Both the position numbers and the translations under genes were made by a program. A DNA stretch of 64,000 nucleotides, taken from contig NC_135786.1 of NCBI RefSeq assembly GCF_051106095.1, positions 26,253,001-26,317,000 on the forward strand, given 5' to 3'. Below are positions 58,256 to 64,000 of this stretch, one piece after another. This DNA is from Pogona vitticeps (lineage: Eukaryota; Chordata; Lepidosauria; Squamata; Agamidae). The stretch's first letter is position 1; the number at the start of each line of letters is the position of its first letter. The notes beneath the pieces are model-generated. The model worked only from the letters and a program-made list of their open reading frames with translations. It was not told where the DNA came from and searched no databases.

Positions 58256-58679
58256 CCAAAACTATTTCTAGTCCTTTCCCAGGAAAACTAAAATGATGCC
58301 TTTTAGCTTTGATGCTAATTAGCTTTCAAGTTTAGTGACCAAGTCATATCAAAGGGGAAAAAATGGAAAACAGCATAGTGTTCTGATACTATTATTATAA
58401 TTTTAAAAGCATCCTCTTTTTTGTTGTTGTTGATTCCACAACATCAGGGTTGGTGGTCATCACTGCATTTTAAGGAAAAACAATGTTTTCTCACACACTT
58501 TTTTGGAATAATTAAATGATTTTTCCAGGACAAGGGCTAGGCATCTACATCTACTTGAACAAAATTTTTTTTGGGGGGGGTACAGAGCAGTACCTTATAC
58601 CAGATCAACCTAATTGTCCTTTTGGCCCCAATATTGTTTGCTATCCCCAGCAGCAACCCACAGATCATTTTTTTAAAAA
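58256..58679. other. GHRH intron 2, unassigned part
   Basis: No exon or named repeat recognised. Contains poly-G run near 58574. Confidence 0.4.
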
Positions 58680-59105
58680 CCGAATATTTTATTAATTTAC
58701 ATTATTAAAAGACAATGTTAAAGCTAACCACAGTGAGTATAAATATGCTAAAAAAAGATCAAACAAATACCATACTAAAAACATAAACAACACAAAAACT
58801 CCTTCAAAACAGTAAGGTATAGCAATCCATTTAGAACCCCCACTCACGCAGCCAGTCACTGAAGGAAAACTTGCCTGAAGAGAAAGGTATAGCGCCTGCT
58901 TGTGGAAGGACAGCAAAGACGGGGCCAGCCTGTGGGAGGGAGTTCCAAAGTGTAGGAGCAGCAACAGAGAAGGCTCTCTCTCATGTTCCTACCAAACATG
59001 TCTGTGAAGGTGGTGAGAATGAGAGAAAAGCCTCTCCTGAAGATCTTAATACCCAGGAAGTTTGCCAGACCTAAGCAGGGTGGGGTCTTCTGGAGGTCAC
59101 TCATT
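58680..59105 (-). repeat. CR1/L2-type LINE 3' region, reverse
   Basis: ATATTTTATTAATTTACATT opens the tail; GTGGGAGGGAGTTCCAAAGT, GCAACAGAGAAGGCTCTCTC and CCAGGAAGTTTGCCAGACC follow in LINE order. A 21-bp unit ATTCTTGGAGTTACTTTCTA is doubled just after it (59101-59143). Confidence 0.6.
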
Positions 59106-59261
59106 CTTGGAGTTACTTTCTAATTCTTGGAGTTACTTTCTAATTGCTAGTGTGAGAAACTGTCTATCTGGAAAATTCATTGCGTGGTTGCTTTTGCAGA
59201 AGTGGAAGTTTTATCTAAGCTCACTTTGAACCCCATGTCTTACTTTATTTCTCTGTGTCCC

Positions 59262-59400
59262 AATTTCTGGATAGCTCAGTGATTTAGGTCTCTGTCTGAG
59301 GAGCTGGAGGTTGTGAGTTTGATTCCCCACTATGCCTCTCTGACTGGGGTCAAACTCATTGATTCATAGGGTCCCTTCTAGCTCTACAGTTCTAAGATTA
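59262..59400 (+). repeat. tRNA-derived SINE
   Basis: Plus-strand head ATAGCTCAGTGATTTAGGTC, B-box-like GAGTTTGATTCCCCAC, then GGGTCAAACTCATTGATTC, ATAGGGTCCCTTCTAGCTC and TACAGTTCTAAGATTA. The best preserved copy of this family in the window. Confidence 0.85.
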
Positions 59401-59429
59401 TTGTATATAATTAAATACATGCCATACAG

Positions 59430-59793
59430 CAGACCTGGGCAAAGTGTGGCCCGAGGGCCACATATGGCCCGTGAGCCGCTTCTGTCCGGCCTGCCGGTTG
59501 TCGCTCCAGTCCGGTGTTCAAGCACTTGTTCAAGCCCAAGACAGACTGGATTTCTCTCACGGAAGAAGCTGAACATCAAAACCATTTATAGCTTTTTGTC
59601 TAAAGTTGATCAGTTGCTTATCTTTAACATACCACAAAAAACCTCTTTAGTATTTGTGAAGATTAACAAGTTTAAAATAAAAACAATCATAATATAACTG
59701 TTTCATTTTATTTTTAAGTAAAGTTGGTTCGGCCCCCGAACACAGTTCAGATTTTTCATGCGCCCCCCTATAGAAATTAATTGCTCACCCCTG
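59430..59793. mobile_element. hAT-Charlie-like nonautonomous element
   Basis: It opens CAGACCTGGGCAAAGTGTGG and CCCGAGGGCCACATATGGCC and closes AATTGCTCACCCCTG, imperfect mirror ends. Flanks CCATACAG (59422-59429) and TCATACAG (59794-59801) are an 8-bp target duplication with 7 of 8 matches. It contains a segment with CATCAAAACCATTTATAGC and TTTTGTCTAAAGTTG of unknown origin. Confidence 0.85.
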
Positions 59794-60145
59794 TCATACA
59801 GGGATGGGAGGGAGGATGAAATCTAACTTATCTAAACTGGAATTATATACACACTCCCCCAAATTTTCCACTAGAAAGACTCAACTAAGGATTTCCACTC
59901 ACACATAGGATCTGATACCTCTTGTGTGAGTTTTAGGGGGAAAAAAACCCTATGCCCAAAGAAAGAGACCTGGATCTGGTAAGTAAGCGATCAAGCAAGA
60001 GTTCCCAGAAAGGAAGATGTGTAACAAATAGTCTTTTCGCAGGTAAAATTGGCTTCTGGATTGTCTACCCATTAGAAGAAGGAATCAAACACTTGAATTG
60101 CATTGTTCTGGATATTTCCAGTGACGTTTTGACTTGCTGTTTTAG

Positions 60146-60274
60146 GTATAGTCCAGTACCTATTTCTGGGAAGGCAGTGAGTTTTCAGCTACAAGAAAGT
60201 GGCCCAGTTCAGAGCCACAACCTTTCAGTGGAAGAACAGGAAGAGAAGTTTCTCACTAGTCCTGCTGAGAAAAG
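60146..60274 (+). CDS. GHRH: GHRH exon 3, extra propeptide exon
   Basis: Acceptor GCTGTTTTAG at 60145, donor AAAAG|GTGAGT at 60274/60275. 129 nt, phase 2 at both ends. It completes Arg27 and encodes YSPVPISGKAVSFQLQ, an acidic part (VEEQEEKF) with one N-glycosylation motif NLS, and ends AEK. The next exon completes KR, so the peptide ends in a dibasic EKR, which prohormone convertases could cleave to release it from GHRH. No such exon is in the human gene that I recall, where TLR is followed directly by MRRYADAIF. Because the phase is 2-2, skipping it would keep the frame and restore the mammalian layout. PACAP and VIP precursors have a similar N-terminal propeptide before the first hormone. 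Confidence 0.85.
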
Positions 60275-60894
60275 GTGAGTATATTGGTGCCCTAAACCCA
60301 TTAATCAAAAGGGGCAATTATGAATACACATCCTCTGCCAGGTAAGGCCATACATTATGCCATTTCTCTCCATGGCCAACCAGTTGTTGTTGGGAATCAT
60401 ACCATAATTATATGATGAAAGTCGGAGCTGCTCTGGCATGTTGCTTTCCAGGAAATGATAGTTGCTAGAATCTTGCCTTTGAAACAGGGGCCAACTCTAT
60501 TATTTGGGAAAGTAATTATTCTGGGTGCCAGAAAATGGCAGCAACTTGTTGCTTTTTAAAAAACCATTTTATTTTTACTGCCAGGGATGGGCAGAGGGGC
60601 TAATGGGACTTGCTGCCACCTGTGCCCATATAACTTGGCTGGCTTTTGGAAACACACACCTTAGCTTGGGTGGGTGAAAGGTATGATTTGTTCTGCTTCA
60701 GACACAAAAAGGTATTGGACCAGCCTTCCTCTAAACATGGAAGGTCCATCTAATAATCTCTGATAGATCTATCACCCATGAATTTGTCTAATTAAAGCCT
60801 TCTCTTCTTAACTATATTAGGAACAGTTTTTTATAAAATATATTTCTCTGCAGAAGGGCACTCAAAGGCAAAGTAACTGAAATTGGTACTTATT

Positions 60895-61115
60895 GTCATA
60901 TGCTGTCAAGTTAATTCTGACTTATGACAGCCTCTCCCCCCCTCCCAGGTGTTCTAGGTAGAGAGTACTCAGAAGTGGTTTATCATTCCCTTCTTCTGGG
61001 AGTGCCCTGGGACTGCGCAGCTGGCCCAAGGCTACACAGGCTGGTTCTACTCACAGGAAGCACAGTAGGGAATGGAACCCCTGAATTTTGGCTCTACAAA
61101 CATACCTAACTTGCT
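60895..61115 (-). repeat. tRNA-derived SINE, reverse
   Basis: Same family as 1636: ATGCTGTCAAGTTAATTCTG, TTCTAGGTAGAGAGTACTC, AGAAGTGGTTTATCATTCCC, GACTGCGCAGCTGGCCCAAG, ACAGTAGGGAATGGAACCCC. Confidence 0.75.
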
Positions 61116-61425
61116 GAGAAATTGACAATACAGTAAAAAGAAATTGCTACAGAAAAGAAGCTTAAAAGTGGTAACAGTATTTTAAAACAAGTTAGAGTGA
61201 TATTGAAGTCCAACAGAACATTAGCAAAACAATGCAGCTTTGAATGGCTCTCTCCCGCATTACAGGTGATGGAACCCATTTGACTTCTCTCAGGAGTTCC
61301 CTGGTTGTGGCGTTGCTGTGGAAAAAGCCAACCTAACCTGTCATACAACAAAGTCTCTTGGTAGGACCACGAGGCTCCAAAACTGCTGCTGGTGATCACA
61401 TGTACAAGAAGGAAGCACTTAACAG

Positions 61426-61560
61426 ACTGAAATCCACTAGTAAGTCACAGCTAGAGTAGATCCATTGAATTAGTGGGAATTTTGGTGAGTCAGTGCCTCT
61501 ATAAATTCCATGGATTCAATGGGACCACTCTACTTGTGAGTTACTACCAGATTTCAGCCA
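61426..61560. repeat. Palindromic MITE-like element, copy 1
   Basis: Imperfect mirror arms CTGAAATCCACTAGTAAGTC ... GAGTTACTACCAGATTTCAG with inner AGAGTAGATCCATTGAAT and TTCAATGGGACCACTCTAC. It lies in GHRH intron 3. A larger copy is at 62702. Confidence 0.65.
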
Positions 61561-62065
61561 TGGTGTTCTAGGAAAGCTTGCATACATTTTTAAAAATTAA
61601 AATATACTGTAGAAATCATTCTAGAAATCAATCATCACTGTCTACTTGAGAGTAGCTATGGTTTCATACCCATGCCAGACAGGCTTGTAACAAGGTAACA
61701 TTCTAATATCCTCTTACCAACAGTTTCTTCTTTAGAAAATGGGGTTTCTTTGATGCTGACTCATGTTTCCTCAGTTTGAATGTCCTTGGATTCAGATGTT
61801 TTTAACACTTGTGTTTCTTGTTCAAATATTTCAGAAAGGTACTTCCTCTACCCAATCTGTTAATAAGATGCACAGACAAGTGCTCCACCTGTAGCAGGCT
61901 TTCCTATGAACTTTCATGCAATCATGATCTTTAGGTTTAGGATAGGATGTACATGGGACTGTTCCCTCCATCAAAGTGAAGGGACAATGAGTTTTCATAT
62001 AATGTTATGCCTGTACCAGGAGTCTCTGACATAGGATGATTCTGGGCTTATGTTTGTTTCATTAG

Positions 62066-62170
62066 AATGCAACGCCATGCAGATGCCATATTCACGGATA
62101 GTTACCGGAAAGTCCGGGGCAAGTTGTCAGCCCAGAAGTTATTACAGAGTATTGTTGGAAAAAGACTTGG
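62066..62170 (+). CDS. GHRH: GHRH exon 4, encodes the hormone
   Basis: Acceptor GTTTCATTAG at 62065, donor TTGG|GTAAGT at 62170/62171. The exon reads (R)MQR, then the hormone from His at 62076: HADAIFTDSYRKVRGKLSAQ followed by KLLQSIV (27 residues), then GKR and LG. Human GHRH is YADAIFTNSYRKVLGQLSAR, so 15 of the first 20 positions match; the N-terminal His is typical of nonmammalian GHRH. GKR after residue 27 is a classical amidation plus dibasic cleavage site, predicting GHRH(1-27)-amide, acting on the GHRH receptor of pituitary somatotrophs. The N-terminal cleavage is after MQR. A different reading frame over this exon makes a longer open frame but lacks the homology. Closely related PRP and PHI peptides (HADGIF.., HADGVF..) have G at position 4, where GHRH has A. 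Confidence 0.97.
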
Positions 62171-62497
62171 GTAAGTATAACTTCATTTCTAATTATTACT
62201 ATTACTTTGGTAACAGCCTCAATGTAACGATCCAGGGAAGGCTGTCATCATGTCCCAACAAATTAATTCCACCTTATGTTGACCCTATAAATTAGTGCCC
62301 CCCAAGAGGTCATATCATTACAGCCCATATCCACAAGTAGCTCAGATTATGTATAACAGGCAATTCCATTTTGTCCATATAAGATTCTTCTGAAAACCTT
62401 TAGAATACGTATAAAGTTTATAGCTAAGCAAAGCCTTAAACCACCAAGATCTTCTAGTTTAATTCCATTTGCTGCGGACATGTTGGCTGCTTTTCAG

Positions 62498-62629
62498 AGA
62501 AGGCAGTCTTGGGGATGAGGAACATGAATTCTTGACCAGGCGCCACTCTGACAGCATCCTTATGGACAGTCGTTACCACCAACAAATGGTCCTGAGGAAT
62601 TTCTTGGGAGCTATGCTGCAGAATCAAAG
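62498..62629 (+). CDS. GHRH: GHRH exon 5, C-peptide with VIP-like second peptide
   Basis: Acceptor GCTGCTTTTCAG at 62497; donor candidate CAAAG|GTCAGT at 62629/62630, phase 2. It encodes an acidic linker EGSLGDEEHEFLT, a dibasic RR, then from 62544 HSDSILMDSRYHQQMVLR, NFLGAML and QNQ(R). It corresponds to the human C-peptide exon, whose aligned end is VDSMWAEQKQMELESIL then VALLQKH (QM....L..LLQ against QMVLRNFLGAMLQ). In this animal the segment after RR starts with His and matches VIP (HSDAVFTDNY...QMAVKKYLNSIL) at H1, S2, D3, D8 and at QM, L, L near the end, two residues shorter. So it looks like a second secretin-family-like peptide. Whether it is processed is unknown. If the donor is not used, the frame would stop 11 codons later at 62661-62663. 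Confidence 0.88.
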
Positions 62630-62701
62630 GTCAGTAGGCTACTCACTGAAGTATACAAAATAGTAGGATTCTGCCCTATTAATTTTTAGAGGTACACCTA
62701 G

Positions 62702-62967
62702 ACTAAAATCCTGTTGCTTTGCATAGTAATTTAAAGTAAGCCCACTGAATCAGTGAGAAGGAGTTTACTCATCAACTCTTTACAAGTTAATTTGATTCAA
62801 ATAAGCCTCTCTAGTTCTGAGTTACTATGCTAAATTAAGGCACAACTGAAGTGGGCCATTTGAATTAATGGAACTTAGAGGAGTTGACTCACCAAATCCC
62901 TACTAATTCAGTGGGCCCACTCTAATGCAACTTACTACACTAAGCAACAGGATTTCAGCCATTAAAT
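62702..62967. repeat. Palindromic MITE-like element, copy 2
   Basis: Mirror arms CTAAAATCCTGTTGCTTTGC (62703) and CTAAGCAACAGGATTTCAG (about 62941), with inner CCCACTGAATCAGTGAGAAG and ATTCAGTGGGCCCACTC. Same family as 61426. It lies just past GHRH exon 5. Confidence 0.7.
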
Positions 62968-63081
62968 TACATATGTGCACTCTTAAAAATCCTTGCAATT
63001 CCAGAGCCAAATAAAGTTTTCTCTTTAACCTCCCCCCATCATATATAGTACCATTCTCTCTAACCTCTCCCCACCATATAT

Positions 63082-63114
63082 AGTAGAATCATACTTCATC
63101 AGTATGATTCTACT
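63082..63114. other. Perfect 14-bp hairpin, 5-nt loop
   Basis: AGTAGAATCATACT, loop TCATC, AGTATGATTCTACT. It is next to a short tandem pair (CCATATATAGTA / TCATATATAGTA). It may be a decayed MITE core or a local fold in the transcript. Confidence 0.8.
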
Positions 63115-63619
63115 CTACAGCAATGTGGGCTTTTACACGCTTTGACAGAAAATCTGGAATTTTTTTAAAAGCAGAAATATTTGTTGGGAAACTACAAATA
63201 ACATTCTGGCCAGTTCTGGTTTCACTTGGAGTGGCTGATGCAGCCCTAGGGAGGTCCTAGGACACAGGAAAGGGCTCTGAGAGCTTGCCCACCCTTGCAT
63301 ACTAGAGTCCTAACAGCTAACTTACTCATGATGCAACAGCATGTAGAATGTCTTGTGGAAAAGCTTATGCAAAAACTAGCAATCTGGAGAAAGATTTCTC
63401 AAAAGTTCTTATCCAACAATTTGGGCATCCAATTGCATAAATGGAATCAAGTTTACCATGTATATGAAGATTAGTGAGCATCTCAAGTTTTGCACTAGCC
63501 AAAGTATACATTGGTTAAGAAGGTGTTCTTCCATAGCATGGTCATTCTGAAGTTCTCAAACCTTAAAGGTACCAGTCAACTCAACTCTAAGTGTGACAGA
63601 AATTCCAGCTGTTTTTTAG

Positions 63620-63647
63620 GGAGGGATCAGGTTCAGCAGTAGCATAA
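63620..63647 (+). CDS. GHRH: Candidate last GHRH exon, option A
   Basis: CAGCTGTTTTTTAG acceptor; in the phase-2 frame it reads (R)EGSGSAVA then stop TAA at 63645-63647. Human GHRH ends with a short exon-5 tail SRNSQG. This would give a precursor of about 157 residues. Option B at 63915 competes; neither is proven. Confidence 0.25.
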
Positions 63648-63914
63648 ATGTTTTGCATGCATATGGTACCATTTTCCGTCCCTGGCAACTCTAGATAAAA
63701 CTCCACCTGGAGTGGCTGCACCTGGAGTGGCTGATGCAGCCCTATGGAGGTCAAGTCATGGGAAGGACCCTTCCTAATGGGGGATCTGTCTATGATGGTA
63801 TCATAGACAGTGCCACCATGTCAATGGACAATTTTCAAAATAGACAATACTGGTCAACAGAAGTTAATCAGTAGTCTACTTTGACATAGGAAATTGTCCC
63901 TATGTCTTTTTCAG

Positions 63915-63927
63915 TCTTATCACCTGA
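63915..63927 (+). CDS. GHRH: Candidate last GHRH exon, option B
   Basis: CCCTATGTCTTTTTCAG is a strong pyrimidine-rich acceptor; in the phase-2 frame it reads (S)LIT then stop TGA at 63925-63927. It has the better acceptor of the two, but the coding part is minimal, and the true last exon may lie beyond the window. Confidence 0.25.
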
Positions 63928-64000
63928 AGTCTGAACTTGAGGTCATTCACTATCCTGTCTATTCAGATATTCTCAGCTTTGTGTCCTGTTTTCAAAAATC

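Noticed and set aside
62076-62156. PACAP/PRP or VIP gene identity for the hormone
   Set aside because: Position 4 is Ala with IFTDSYRKV, next gene is MANBAL, and PACAP or VIP proper is absent from the next exon, which all fit GHRH better.
62050-62295. 81-residue frame over the GHRH exon
   Set aside because: It is in the wrong frame; the hormone reading starts at 62067 in another frame and splices at 62170.

Overview
The window looks like vertebrate, and specifically squamate reptile, nuclear DNA. The evidence is the mix of mobile elements: Bov-B (RTE) LINEs, a Sauria-type SINE ending in the Bov-B-like CCTTTACCTTT tail, CR1/L2-type LINE ends, L1, several tRNA-derived SINEs, hAT miniature elements and a Tigger/pogo-like MITE set. 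Genes are intron-rich and sparse, and nearly all long open frames are chance or repeat frames. I saw no bacterial-type features.

Two host genes can be read with confidence. (1) MANBAL, minus strand, with coding exons at 37026-36877 and 30766-30659 that give an 85-residue membrane protein, the same length as the human protein. A likely promoter with ETS sites and a long CT repeat lies near 40.7-40.9 kb. (2) GHRH (growth-hormone-releasing hormone), plus strand. It has a TATA box at 54194, a noncoding first exon ending at 54355, and coding exons at 57042-57129, 60146-60274, 62066-62170 and 62498-62629. The last short exon is not certain; two candidates are listed near 63.6 and 63.9 kb. A CpG-rich region at 15.2-18.0 kb, with three evenly spaced CRE sites, is best explained as the promoter and 5' noncoding exon of SRC on the minus strand, with its coding exons left of the window. 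From memory the human order is RPN2-GHRH-MANBAL-SRC. The window matches that order in reverse.

Layout: 1-15 kb is repeat-rich and gene-free. It includes an LINE fragment sitting between two ~866-bp direct repeats, and a chain of hAT MITEs. 15.2-18.0 kb is the CpG island. 18-30.6 kb is gene-free. 30.6-41 kb is MANBAL. 41-54 kb is intergenic, with a young-looking L1 bearing a 17-bp target duplication, hAT, CR1 and Tigger-like elements, and a GT-rich degenerate-repeat block. 54.2 kb to the right end is GHRH.

The most interesting observation is in the GHRH precursor. It encodes a 27-residue GHRH followed by GKR, an amidation and cleavage signal. The next coding exon then holds an RR site followed directly by a second peptide starting HSDS and ending FLGAML, which resembles a VIP/PACAP/secretin-family peptide. 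This would give GHRH the paired-peptide layout of the VIP and PACAP genes. An extra in-frame phase 2-2 exon lies between the signal-peptide exon and the GHRH exon.
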